Assembly: GCA_964440735.1 (NCBI GenBank)
Contig: CAYTTK010000016.1
Coordinates: 1-27,517, forward strand
DNA from: CAZBWE01 sp964440735
GTDB lineage: Bacteria; Planctomycetota; Phycisphaerae; Sedimentisphaerales; Anaerobacaceae
DNA length: 27,517 nt
Direction: 5' to 3'
Shown: positions 15,401-24,029 of the stretch, piece after piece
Layout: every line of letters begins with the position of its first letter
How positions within the stretch are numbered: position 1 is the stretch's first letter
Notes under the pieces: model-generated
Told to the model about the DNA's origin: nothing
The model's database searches: none
What the model saw: only the letters and a program-made list of their open reading frames with translations
Translations under genes and position numbers: made by a program

Positions 15401-16141
15401 ACGTCCGCCAGGCACGTTATACATACCGTTACCGAGCATCACGCCAAGCACATTATCGCCCTGCTGCAGCATATTCGTCACATCATATGAGCTATACAGG
15501 CACGTCTTGCGATAGTTTGTCCAGCCGGGGTCCATCTCGTGGTCCCCTACTCGCTGGCCGTTTATACTCAATTCGTACTGCCCCAAACCACATATATGAA
15601 TTATTGCCTTGTTGATAGGTTTATTAAGTCGAGTGGGTTTGCGAAAGATTGGCAGAGGGTCTTGCTTGGTTCGCTTCGCGGTTATCCATTTCGCCTTCCA
15701 ATCCGTTTCCTTAAGCAGACCCATTGTCCAGGTTGCCGACTTGCTCCAGTCTGATACATTGCCATCCTTATCCCAAACCCGCACTTTCCAAAACACCTGT
15801 TGCGAGGATTTCAACGACCGACCACTGTAGGGAAGCTGGATGGTCTTGTCTGAGGTTACTTTTTTGCTGTTCCATAAATTCCCTTTATCCTTATTCAGGT
15901 TCTCCATGGAAGATGCAACAAGTATCTGATAGGCCGTCTGGCGCTGGCCCCGCATCGAGCTTTGAAGCTTCCAGGAAAGATGTGGTTGCTTCACGTCCAC
16001 ACTTAGCGGGTCCCGCATATGTTCACAACGAAGGTCGGTAGGAATCAAATTATCGGCTGCAAAAGCGTTTTGGACACTAAATAAGCCGGACAGTCCTAAT
16101 CCACTAACCAATACTATTGTTATCGATACTTTCCTTGCCAT
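12479..16141 (-). CDS. Alpha-L-rhamnosidase GH78 fused to a GH43-like propeller
   Basis: This 1220-residue secreted protein (signal peptide about 1-29, cleavage near AFAA) joins two enzymes. Residues 30-905 are GH78: an N-terminal fibronectin-like region (PHLSWKLQS), beta-sandwich domains containing GLGQYELSINGQRVGDHEMDPGWT, then the (alpha/alpha)6 catalytic domain with the signature DCPHREKLGWLE (493-504) and GDWYDW. GH78 enzymes release terminal L-rhamnose. Residues from about 915 form a five-bladed propeller resembling GH43. The expected acid triad is visible as Asp974 (MRDPS), Asp1093 (VIDG) and Glu1142 (TEGP). GH43 enzymes act on arabinose, xylose or galactose linkages. There is no stop or frame change between the halves. 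The gene lies 88 bp after the DUF6298 gene in the same direction. Confidence 0.92.
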   Translation of the reverse strand: MARKVSITIVLVSGLGLSGLFSVQNAFAADNLIPTDLRCEHMRDPLSVDVKQPHLSWKLQSSMRGQRQTAYQILVASSMENLNKDKGNLWNSKKVTSDKTIQLPYSGRSLKSSQQVFWKVRVWDKDGNVSDWSKSATWTMGLLKETDWKAKWITAKRTKQDPLPIFRKPTRLNKPINKAIIHICGLGQYELSINGQRVGDHEMDPGWTNYRKTCLYSSYDVTNMLQQGDNVLGVMLGNGMYNVPGGRYTKFKGTFGPPKLICQMHVTFENGSKQIITSDETWKYTLGPIVFTCIFGGEDYDARREQVSWDQPGFDDKAWSSAEVCDGPGGSLVAQYAPPIKVADYLSAVAIQRLEDGQYEVDCGTNLSARPVIKVKGPAGSQVKIMVAEKRGEPWTKRGGHSYTYTLKGKGEEIFRPRFTYFSFQYLYISGVVRPEDANSAGPQTLLLDASSEFLTSSAENVGGFECSNKLFNDIDAMITRSVRSNLQSVITDCPHREKLGWLEVPHLMGPSILYHHDIYNLNRKICRDTTESQLDSGVVPNIAPEYMRFRGAFFESPEWGSTSVQVPNLLYKWYGDETTEEQQYETMKRYTLYLAKSRNAEGLVKPGLGDWYDWTPEKGHRGASQLTPRELPATAFLYDNARILARVAKKMGIKADAKEFDELAKQVRRDFIKAYYKPDEHSVATGSQSSLATALHFGLVPEEDREKVLDNLVAELEKWQYRQNSGEVCFRMLVQALAEGGHSDVIYRMINRTDAPGYGHMLKLGFKTLSERWDKPGSSMNHCMFGQIQEWFQNSIIGIRQAPDSIGFKKILLRPELVGELTSASGYYDSIRGRIESRWRIEDSRFYWQVIIPPNTTAEVHVPTNDADKVTESGRPANQAQGVVFLRMEPASQTKKNIGYAVFKVGSGKYEFQSLFEPACQSKQKDTVYLFSTFRKDGEDGLYLAYSFDGYNWTDLGGGFLMPQVGKLKLMRDPSVVQGPDGTFHMVWTTGWKDDKGFGYACSKDLINWSEQKFVEAMACEPNTHNVWAPELFYDEENKSFIICWSSTIPGRYPDYLEAHNNNHRMYYTTTKDFEAFTDTKLFFEPGFSVIDGVIVKLNDHYVLVHKDNTRPLRSLRVAFSDNALGPYANVSEPFTERFTEGPTVLRFGYEWVIYFDMYRKNRYGAVKTRDFKTFTDITSMVSFPKDQRHGTVFKASYEILEGLKQYKQVSSDSQKQGD

Positions 16142-16229
16142 TTTATCTCTATCCTTTCTTTGCTATCTGGGTTTCTACTGACCGTTTATTTAAATTTGAT
16201 AATTTATAATTACAGACATCTATAATAAA

Positions 16230-19200
16230 TTACTGCATAAGCCATAATACACAAGGCCTGAATTCAAGTTTGAATTTCACTTTACCCCCGCCAGCAACTG
16301 TATCACCGTTTGAGATGACTTTTCCGCTTTTCGGGTCAATCCATCGAACGATGAAAGTTCCCTTTACATCGCTGAGGTCTAGTTGAATGGTTTCTCCCGA
16401 CGCTGCATAAACGAGGTAGGCTTGTCCGGGCGCGGCTAAGGCATACTGGTCTGTCGCGTCGTCAGGCATATCAAGCGGCTTCATTCGCGGTATTGCAGCG
16501 AGCAGGGTCTGGTCAGCAAGCTTTCGAATGTTGGGTATCGACCCGCCGCCCATCAGGACCGCCCAGCCAAACGAATCGTCTGCGGAATACAGCACTGCCT
16601 TGTCAGTGTATCTGGTTCGGTATTCACGGACGGCTCGAACAACCTGTGCAAAAGAAGAACGTTTTGGATGCAACAATCGTGCGTGTTGACGAGGAGCCAG
16701 ATGCTGGCCGCCTTTTGGTGCATATAGTTTAGTGTTCTCCTGATACCACCAATATCGAATATCTACCACAGACACAGCTTCGCGGCACGCGGGGTCAACG
16801 AGGATAGCATCCTGGACATCTTTTGTGCAGCTCAGGCCGATGAGCTGTTTTCGGCCGGTTTCCCGCTCCCACTCCATAACAGTGTCGAGCCAGTACTGAA
16901 CGAATTCCAGCTGCCCAGTGTATTCGGCGCTGGTCAATTGAACGACATTAGTATTATCTGCAAAGTTTCCAAGGCACTTACGGATGTAGGCCCGATGCAG
17001 AGACCGACGGACAGGATGGTTCACATCGTAGAACTGCTCATCCATAAAAATACGTTTGTTACCAGCATACGGCGGCGGTTCGGGAAAGCCGGTGTTGTTT
17101 ATGTTGTTGGCGGAGCGCCAGGGAAAATCCGCCCAGTGTGCACCCGCCTCAAGGATATTGTGCTGAAAGTAATTCTGATAAAGCAGGACCAGTCCCTTGC
17201 GGTCGCACAAATCAGCGAATTCTTTCAGCCGGCTCCAGTACCACGGGTTATATTTTGTCAGGTCATACTTACTCAGGCCATCCCATGCAGTGCCCTGGCC
17301 ACTTCGGGCGAACGGCATTTCGTAGAACGGAGGTAAAACGTCTCCATCTATGCGGCGTGTTCGCTCATGGTCGTCACGACGGCGGTCATACCAAAGTCCA
17401 TAATGGTAATCGAGGACCGGCTGTCTGCTTGAAATCATCGTGTCGGTCAACTCATTTAAATCATCGATGAAACCAGGTCCAACCCGGCCTGGTACAAAGC
17501 GCGTAATACCAATTCCGAAGGACGGTGCCTCAGATGGACGAATGTTACCGCGCCACCAGATGACACCCCTACTGCCACCGACGAGCAGCCGACCATCACA
17601 GGTCAACCAGCCATTAATCGAAGACAGCTTCTTTTTAGTCGTCTGGCAGGCAGCTTGAGGTTTTAATGATGGTTGTTCGGCTATAATTTCTTCCAAGGTT
17701 TTTGCTTTGCCTGGGTCGGTAGAAATATTATGACGTTTTTCCGCTTCGGCAATGTATTGTGCAAGCTGCGGCGCCGGCTTACGGGATTCCACCGTTACCT
17801 GCTCAGCAACTTCAACAGGTGGTCTTGTATAACCCTTTGTCGATAACGGCCTGAGATGAAGACGCTCGGCAGTATCTCTTCCTAAGCGCTCGGCTAATTG
17901 CGCAGCATAAAGGCATTTCGGCCCGACGAATTCGTTCGATTGACGCCAGATACCATCGCCCTCCAGTTCACCCCAGCAGCCGAAAGCCCAGTTCTGGGCG
18001 GTCGGCGGATTTTCACAGCGGACGACCGCTGCGCTACATTGCCAGAGGATGCTATTGGCCGCTGCCCAACCGATGCCCTGGCCCTCGCTCCTGCGGTTGC
18101 ACAGTATCAGAGCTCCACCATCAATATTAACATTGTCATAGAGTGTCCCTGAAGCCCAGCTCTCGATGGGGCCGCTATCTTCCAAAGGCAAACCGGCCTC
18201 ACATTGCACGAATGCATTGGGGCCGGCGGCACAATGCCCTACAGAGAAATCATGCCGTCCCTGTTCGGCCCAGCAGTGCAAAAATAACGTTAATTGTCCC
18301 ATCGTAAAGAAGCTGTTGCGTCGATAACCGCCGTTTTCCGAGACAGGTGCCAGCGAAGCGCAATCCTGCACCGTCACCCATTTGCTGCTTTCCCATACAG
18401 CGACAGCCGAACCGGCAAAGTGTGCCATAGTTACCTGACGAATCCAGGCATTCTCGACGTTCTCCATCGTGATGGCCATCCAGCTATGCGCCTCATCCTT
18501 GAGATTTTGTGTATCGAAAACTGACTCGCAGCGCAGATTCTCCACGCCGACATTGCTGATTCTACCGGGCCAGGAGTAAGGCTGAAGCCGACCGCCTCCG
18601 AATCGGGCTTCGATGGCTGTTGTAATCGGTGCATCAATCACAATCTCGTCGCCAGTGATGGATTTAATGACACGGTCCCAGACCAGGTCACGCGAGCCCG
18701 GTTTCCAGCCACGCCAATTGCCCAATCCGCCCCCAAAGCTGGCCATACCAATCTGGTCAATCCACTCCTTAGTGCTGGGACGAATGATGTTCACCATGTC
18801 GCCGACTTTCAGACCCTCAGTGGTATTGAGATGAAAGCTGTAAGCACCGACCGGGACGTAGTCGTCTTTGATTTCGTATGATGTATCCGATGAATTCGTT
18901 CGGTCATTTCTGCCAGCGATTCGGACGAGGGTTCGGCGGTCCTTGCCTACTGCGACCAGCACGGTACCATTCTCACTCATACCCTGGCCTCGCAACACAA
19001 CACCCGAAACAAACATCTTCAAACCGCCTAAAACCTCGAAACGACCCTTCAGCAGCAGGACCGCACCGCGAATGCCATTAGCGTCCGCTGGAAGACCGGC
19101 GACGTAATCAATCGCTGTCTGGATGCGCTGTGTGTTGTCACCTTTAGACGGAGAAACCACTACCCGAATCGGAACATCGGGAATCGGCTTTTCCTGGCCC

Positions 19201-19463
19201 ATATAACCACAGTGGGAAAAGTCCGGTACCCTATTGCCTCGCTCATCAGCGTAATAAACGAGCTTTCCATCTTCGCCGATGGAAATGACTGGGGACTCCA
19301 GTTCTTGGCCTGCATTGACGGATAGAACAAAGATAAGAACGATGGCCAGGATAAGCAAGCCACGCCGACAAAACACGTGGCCTGAATCTACGCAGTTTTG
19401 CTTAGCCCATCGCATCACCTCACCGCATTTAGTGTTGTGTGCGTTTGCCAGCCGGTCTATCAT
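16230..19463 (-). CDS. DUF6298 protein: beta-helix domain plus C-terminal barrel, probable polysaccharide-active enzyme
   Basis: The 1077-residue product has a hydrophobic export signal at residues 34-50, preceded by an unusually long N-terminus; an ATG at 19415 (Met17), next to GGTGAGGTG, is a plausible alternative start. The N-terminal half (about 75-540) starts with GNRVPDFSHCGYMG and IQTAIDYVAGLP and reads as a pectate-lyase-like parallel beta-helix. The second half (about 620-1077) is the part I recognise as DUF6298. Conserved strings include LWYDRRRDDHERTRRIDGD, LSKYDLTKYNPWYW, YQNYFQHNILEAGAHW and VVQLTSAEYTG, with Glu847 a possible catalytic residue at a strand end, as in (beta/alpha)8 glycosidases. 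Its reaction is not established to my knowledge. It lies between a PL1-like lyase (40 bp upstream) and the GH78-GH43 gene, pointing to pectin-type substrates. Confidence 0.85.
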   Translation of the reverse strand: MIDRLANAHNTKCGEVMRWAKQNCVDSGHVFCRRGLLILAIVLIFVLSVNAGQELESPVISIGEDGKLVYYADERGNRVPDFSHCGYMGQEKPIPDVPIRVVVSPSKGDNTQRIQTAIDYVAGLPADANGIRGAVLLLKGRFEVLGGLKMFVSGVVLRGQGMSENGTVLVAVGKDRRTLVRIAGRNDRTNSSDTSYEIKDDYVPVGAYSFHLNTTEGLKVGDMVNIIRPSTKEWIDQIGMASFGGGLGNWRGWKPGSRDLVWDRVIKSITGDEIVIDAPITTAIEARFGGGRLQPYSWPGRISNVGVENLRCESVFDTQNLKDEAHSWMAITMENVENAWIRQVTMAHFAGSAVAVWESSKWVTVQDCASLAPVSENGGYRRNSFFTMGQLTLFLHCWAEQGRHDFSVGHCAAGPNAFVQCEAGLPLEDSGPIESWASGTLYDNVNIDGGALILCNRRSEGQGIGWAAANSILWQCSAAVVRCENPPTAQNWAFGCWGELEGDGIWRQSNEFVGPKCLYAAQLAERLGRDTAERLHLRPLSTKGYTRPPVEVAEQVTVESRKPAPQLAQYIAEAEKRHNISTDPGKAKTLEEIIAEQPSLKPQAACQTTKKKLSSINGWLTCDGRLLVGGSRGVIWWRGNIRPSEAPSFGIGITRFVPGRVGPGFIDDLNELTDTMISSRQPVLDYHYGLWYDRRRDDHERTRRIDGDVLPPFYEMPFARSGQGTAWDGLSKYDLTKYNPWYWSRLKEFADLCDRKGLVLLYQNYFQHNILEAGAHWADFPWRSANNINNTGFPEPPPYAGNKRIFMDEQFYDVNHPVRRSLHRAYIRKCLGNFADNTNVVQLTSAEYTGQLEFVQYWLDTVMEWERETGRKQLIGLSCTKDVQDAILVDPACREAVSVVDIRYWWYQENTKLYAPKGGQHLAPRQHARLLHPKRSSFAQVVRAVREYRTRYTDKAVLYSADDSFGWAVLMGGGSIPNIRKLADQTLLAAIPRMKPLDMPDDATDQYALAAPGQAYLVYAASGETIQLDLSDVKGTFIVRWIDPKSGKVISNGDTVAGGGKVKFKLEFRPCVLWLMQ

Positions 19464-19503
19464 CTGGTCGGTCCCTGTTTTTTAGCTCTACGTTCAGAGT
19501 TTA

Positions 19504-20982
19504 TTACAGTATATTCTTATTGTTTTCTGGCTTGCTGTAGTCCACGAGCTGTGTAGGGTTGGTGCCGTTGAGCCATTCTTCAATATTTGTGTAACCGTCA
19601 CCGTCTGTATCTTTCGCCCCGTCAGAGGAGTCATCCGGTTTCAGGCCAAATTTCTTCTCCCACTCATCCGGCATTGCGTCATGGTCGCTGTCGGCGGGCG
19701 CGGGCAAGGACTTGTATTCCGGCCAGCCACTGACATCGGCCGGTATGTCAATGATGCCATCGCCAAATGTTGGCTTGCCAGTGCGAACGGATTCGATGAT
19801 GCGCATGTCCACAGCATCACACTTCGGTAAAGTAGCTCCGGCACCAGCGAGGACAAGTTCGTAAGCTTCTTCTGCGGATTGTTGAGTGATGGGAGCAGCA
19901 GGAGCAGGTTTGGTCCCGCGCACCCTCTTAATTTTAGCCTTTAGCTGTTCTTCAGTTTCTGCATCTTCTCTGTCAAATTGCACACCGCCATCCCAGTTAT
20001 CTGCCGTGACTTTGGGATTACCGACGACAAAATTATCCGCCACATACCACTTACCGTCACGCTGCCCCTCACTATGCATATCAAGATGCTGGGGTTTGCA
20101 GATTCGATATTGAAGCGAGCCGTGATTCGTTGCAGGCCCTGGCTTGTAATAATTGGCCACGATGTTGACCATCGAACTGGCGTCTCCACCGTCAATTGTG
20201 CGGTGTCGCCAGTTGAACAGGACATTATTTCGGAAATCAAAGTGGTTGCCGTAGCCGATGCTGGGGTTTCGACCCGTGTTGCACGCCAGGAGATTGTGGT
20301 GGAACGAGCAGTTTTTCCCGCCCCATGTTGCTCCGAAAGCGTGGTTATTCAGGTCGAGCGCCTCGCTGGAAATGCACCATTGAATGGTCATATTTTCAAC
20401 CGGCATTTTCCTGCGGCCGGTTGGCGTATTTTTCATATAGCGGTAGAGTGAGAGATTTTCGTCCAGTCCCCAACTCGCAGAGCAATGGTCCACAATAATA
20501 TTGCCTATTGGATAGCCGCCCAGCCCATCGTTGCTGTCTTTGATATTACCGCGTCGGAAACGCAGATAACGCAGCACAACGTCGTGTGTATTGATTTCGG
20601 TGGTCTGGCCGCGAATGCAGACGCCATCACCCGGCGCGGTCTGGCCGGCGATTGTGATGAACGGATTTGAGATAGTAAGTTTACTTTCCAGCATAATGAT
20701 GCCTGAGACACGGAAGACCACAATACGCGGTCCTTCGGCTTCGACTGCCTCACGCAAACTGCCTGGTCCGCTATCATTGAGGTTCGTAACCTCAAAGACC
20801 TTTCCTCTGCGTCCTCCCGGCGTAAAAGCTCCAGCCCCCTCGGCACCTGGAAAGGCAGGAACCTTAATAGATGGCTTTGGGGCTGGAGATGTCTCTACTA
20901 CAACATTGTCTTCAGCTTTCAAGCAACCGCAAATGGTAAAAACCACAAAAGATGCAATAATAAAAGTGCAGTTTCTCAACAT
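19504..20982 (-). CDS. Pectate lyase-like protein (PL1-type beta-helix), secreted
   Basis: The 492-residue product begins with an export signal ending in TICGC at residues 16-20, probably a lipoprotein site although Cys before Gly is unusual in a lipobox. The core (about 42-330) is a right-handed beta-helix of the pectate lyase type common in Bacteroidetes and Planctomycetes. Markers are AFPGAEGAGAFTPGGRRG, NDSGPGSLREAVE, ITIAGQTAPGDGVCIRG, VDHCSASWGLDENLSLYR and TGRNPSIGYGNHFDFRNNVLFNW. Near residues 430-478 there is a calcium-binding tail of Asp-rich loops (DSDHDAMPDEWEKKFG, DTDGDGYTNIEEWLNGTNP), similar to thrombospondin type-3 repeats. A promoter candidate lies at 21095-21122 and AAGGGG eight bases before the ATG. 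It is the first gene of a three-gene minus-strand unit continuing into DUF6298 and GH78-GH43. Confidence 0.9.
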   Translation of the reverse strand: MLRNCTFIIASFVVFTICGCLKAEDNVVVETSPAPKPSIKVPAFPGAEGAGAFTPGGRRGKVFEVTNLNDSGPGSLREAVEAEGPRIVVFRVSGIIMLESKLTISNPFITIAGQTAPGDGVCIRGQTTEINTHDVVLRYLRFRRGNIKDSNDGLGGYPIGNIIVDHCSASWGLDENLSLYRYMKNTPTGRRKMPVENMTIQWCISSEALDLNNHAFGATWGGKNCSFHHNLLACNTGRNPSIGYGNHFDFRNNVLFNWRHRTIDGGDASSMVNIVANYYKPGPATNHGSLQYRICKPQHLDMHSEGQRDGKWYVADNFVVGNPKVTADNWDGGVQFDREDAETEEQLKAKIKRVRGTKPAPAAPITQQSAEEAYELVLAGAGATLPKCDAVDMRIIESVRTGKPTFGDGIIDIPADVSGWPEYKSLPAPADSDHDAMPDEWEKKFGLKPDDSSDGAKDTDGDGYTNIEEWLNGTNPTQLVDYSKPENNKNIL

Positions 20983-21094
20983 TTTGATTACCCCTTCTCA
21001 ATAATACTATTAACAATCTTCTTCCGGGCATATCTTCGGATTCGAGCCAGGCGATACCGCCTTTGTGCTTTAGAATCCACCTTACTATTTTCTT

Positions 21095-21122
21095 ATGATA
21101 ATCATTTTACCACCATTGTCAA
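21095..21122 (-). promoter_or_regulatory. Candidate sigma-70 promoter for the PL1-DUF6298-GH78 unit
   Basis: Read on the minus strand, a perfect TTGACA (21122-21117) is followed after 16 bases by TATCAT (21100-21095, 5/6 match). It leaves a leader of roughly 105 bases before the ATG at 20982 and is the only good promoter in the 200-bp gap after the GH106 gene. Confidence 0.55.
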
Positions 21123-21182
21123 CACTATTCTGCAGAATGCAGGTCGCAGCATATGCAGTTTTCCAACAGATTGCTCACATCA

Positions 21183-23960
21183 TCAATCACACCGCTTGCC
21201 AACGATGGGTTCAGTTGCCGGTTGAATCTTTTTTATCGGCTGCAAGCGAACCGGCCCGAGCAGACCGGAGTCATGAAGCGGCCAGTTTGAAGCATCCAAA
21301 GGTTTGTAATTCAGGTTCACGACGTTAATATCAGAAAAGTATTTCCAGTTCACTTTGCGACAGTCCAGGTCACGAATGCGGTTTGCGGCCAAGTTGGTAA
21401 CCTCTACTTCCAGTGTATTTTTGCCAAGACGGAGGAAATCACCTACGGCAATCACAAAGGGTTTGCACCAAAGCACACCGACGGAGCGTCCATTCAACTT
21501 TACGCGAGCACTTTCGCAAACCCGGCCCAAATCAAGCAGCCAGTCTTCAGCATCAACAGAAGGATGGTCGAATTCAATCGTGTAAAGCGCCGTGCCGGCA
21601 AAGCGCTTCGCCTCGACATCATCCAGTGTTGTCCACGAAGCCAGCTCTTTCGTTTCAAAGCTCGCAGGTAATTCAGGGCCGCCTTGAACAAACTGCACCT
21701 TCCACGTTCCGGTGATATCTTTAGGCGCACCACCATACTGGAAATAACACCAAGCCGGGCCATCCACAATCTTATCTACGAATGTCCGCAAGATGCACGA
21801 CTGACCTGGCTGCAATTGCATATAAACCTCTGTGGAACCATCCGCCTTCGGGCGCAGCGCTGACACGCCGACTCGTTTTTCAAACAGTGGGTCTAAAATT
21901 ACAACTGATTTGGCAGGCAAGCCGAGCGTCACCCAACCGTCCACCGAGCGTTTGCTCTGGTTGAAAAGAAAATAATGGTATCCCTGTGAATGAGTTCTGC
22001 GCACAAATCGAATGCCTATATCAACGCAGGGCTCACGGCAAACGCCTGAGTCCTGCAACATAGTTTCTATCTTACCTGTCAGCAATTCTCCCTTACCAAT
22101 AGCAGCTCGTTGGATATCTGAGTCTGCGTCTTTGGTCAGCTTAACAGAGCTGAGCATCTCACGAAACTCGGCACGGCGTTTTTCCAAATTGCCAAGGCCG
22201 GGAACATTAAGGGGCAAAGACTCCTGAAAAAGAATGGTCGCACCCGCATTGGCAAACTGAAGAATTTTCCTCATTGTTGCGACAGGCATAAAACGGCATT
22301 GAGGCACAAGGACAACCTTATATGCATTTCCACCCAGAAGCACTTTGCCATCCTCACAGTTAGCTTCCGCCAACAATCGGTCAGACACTTCGTCAAAGGC
22401 ATAGCCGCGGTTCCACAGCGTCATAGCAGTTGCATAAAACGAAGACGGCCAAAGCCACTCCTGTTGATTGTGCACCCTGAACGCTATCAGCAGGTCGTCT
22501 GATGATGACTGCCAGATGTCATACACCGGAAAATACAGCAAAATGTCGTTGGCCAGTTTGCCCGATTGAAGGATGGACTGGCAGCGAGTCACATAGGCAT
22601 TAAACTGCGGCAAGTCATGCCACAGGCCGCCAGTAGGACCGAAATTCACCGAGGCGTAGAACTGCCAACCGGGCCAAGGTGCCTCCGCAGGCGAATAGGG
22701 AATACCATGGAAGAATATGTGATTTATGCCCGCCAAAAACAGGAAATCCGCTGCGGATTTAACCTCTGATAATGGCACCTGAAAATGCTCACCAAGCCAG
22801 GTAAAAGACTCAACTGAGGTCAGCTTGCGGCCGGTCACATGTGCAGCTGAGGATGAAAACTTCAAAAGTGGTATGTACTTCTCATTCACTTCGCCGAAAA
22901 TCTCGGTTTCAGGAATATCCGCTGCAGCATAAAGGTCCAAGAGATTTCCGGGTGCGCCGTGGGCCTGATTGCGCGAAATGCTACCTTGCTCGTGGCACCA
23001 CTGGGTCCAACGCTGGATATAGGCCAAGTGCAAATCTGAAATTGTCCGGCGATAATCACACTTGACTCGCTTAACTATATCCTGCGAACCATCGCCAAAC
23101 AATGCCGGCAATTGCATACGCAAATCATAACCGCGGCGTGATTCAAACTCACAAAAGAAATCAGACGTCCAGCTGGCCCTGTGGTATTCGAAGGAATCGT
23201 GGAAATAAGAGCGCGGCATTTTGCCACGATAACCGACGAAAGCTTTGTTGAATTTCTCCAGATATTTGTTAAGTGCTGCAACCGAATAAGGGTCAAGCAC
23301 AAAGCCCTCACCGCCCGGCGCAGCGCGTTTTACTTTCTGAATCGGGCTTTTTTGTGATAAGGCGTAAAGCCGCCATTTACCCGGCGGCGCAGTCCAGTCA
23401 AGCCGTCTTTCACTGACCTTATCGGTCAGATTGATTTGCTCATTGCTATCCGAGACAGCCATCAGACATTGCAACTGCCCTTCGGACAACCTTGATTTCA
23501 GCGTGTCACCACCTGCGAGTTCATAACGCTTCAGGATAACGCTGGCTGAAGCCATCTCCGGCGTCACCCACGGCCCACCAAACGGCCAACCGGTGCCGGT
23601 GTCAATATCCACACCAATATCCAATCGTTCAGCTTGTGTAGTTGTGTGAGCCAGCATCTTCATCCATTTCGGCGAAAGAAAATTGATGAAGCGTTCCTCG
23701 AAACCCTTTGCTCCGTAGATGGGACAGATTTCAACACCACCCAAGCCGGCTTTTTGATATTGGGTCAGTAACTGCGTAAGATTGGTTTTATCTACGGCAC
23801 TGCCCAACCACCACCAGCGCGTCCAGGGACGACATTCTCGAGTTGCAGCCGGCCAGCTCATTTCCATCGACGAACCCGCTGCCTCAAATCCACAAAAGCA
23901 GGGATTAACTCTGAGCAGCTGTATAAACAACACTACCGTAACAGTTATCCTCTGCATCAT
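21183..23960 (-). CDS. Secreted GH106 alpha-L-rhamnosidase
   Basis: The product (925 residues) is a GH106-type exo-alpha-L-rhamnosidase, an inverting family best known from rhamnogalacturonan breakdown. The frame can be extended to a TTG at 23978, but AGGGGG at 23975-23970 stands nine bases before the ATG at 23960, so that start is preferred. A signal peptide covers about residues 1-24. The family opening RPWTRWWWLGSAVD (44-57) is followed by GGVEICPIYGAKGFE, the SPKWMKML segment and DTGTGWPFGGP. A middle region carries TSVESFTWLGEHF. The last 170 residues form beta-sandwich modules of the GH2 sugar-binding type (TALYTIEFDHP, ESARVKLNGRSVGVLWCKPF). It lies 69 bp after the GH29 gene and is probably co-transcribed with it. 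Confidence 0.9.
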   Translation of the reverse strand: MMQRITVTVVLFIQLLRVNPCFCGFEAAGSSMEMSWPAATRECRPWTRWWWLGSAVDKTNLTQLLTQYQKAGLGGVEICPIYGAKGFEERFINFLSPKWMKMLAHTTTQAERLDIGVDIDTGTGWPFGGPWVTPEMASASVILKRYELAGGDTLKSRLSEGQLQCLMAVSDSNEQINLTDKVSERRLDWTAPPGKWRLYALSQKSPIQKVKRAAPGGEGFVLDPYSVAALNKYLEKFNKAFVGYRGKMPRSYFHDSFEYHRASWTSDFFCEFESRRGYDLRMQLPALFGDGSQDIVKRVKCDYRRTISDLHLAYIQRWTQWCHEQGSISRNQAHGAPGNLLDLYAAADIPETEIFGEVNEKYIPLLKFSSSAAHVTGRKLTSVESFTWLGEHFQVPLSEVKSAADFLFLAGINHIFFHGIPYSPAEAPWPGWQFYASVNFGPTGGLWHDLPQFNAYVTRCQSILQSGKLANDILLYFPVYDIWQSSSDDLLIAFRVHNQQEWLWPSSFYATAMTLWNRGYAFDEVSDRLLAEANCEDGKVLLGGNAYKVVLVPQCRFMPVATMRKILQFANAGATILFQESLPLNVPGLGNLEKRRAEFREMLSSVKLTKDADSDIQRAAIGKGELLTGKIETMLQDSGVCREPCVDIGIRFVRRTHSQGYHYFLFNQSKRSVDGWVTLGLPAKSVVILDPLFEKRVGVSALRPKADGSTEVYMQLQPGQSCILRTFVDKIVDGPAWCYFQYGGAPKDITGTWKVQFVQGGPELPASFETKELASWTTLDDVEAKRFAGTALYTIEFDHPSVDAEDWLLDLGRVCESARVKLNGRSVGVLWCKPFVIAVGDFLRLGKNTLEVEVTNLAANRIRDLDCRKVNWKYFSDINVVNLNYKPLDASNWPLHDSGLLGPVRLQPIKKIQPATEPIVGKRCD

Positions 23961-24029
23961 TTTACTAATCCCCCTCAATATAACTAACCCGCTATAACCA
24001 ACCTTAATGTAATCCAGGACTTGCTCCGA

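Noticed and set aside
19978..20451. 157-codon plus-strand open frame inside the PL1-like lyase gene
   Set aside because: It is antisense to strongly conserved beta-helix motifs, lacks a ribosome-binding site and has no recognisable protein features.
21132..21144. CTGCA-TTC-TGCAG hairpin in the gap after the GH106 gene
   Set aside because: There is no T-run after it on either strand, so it does not qualify as a terminator, and a five-base stem is common by chance.
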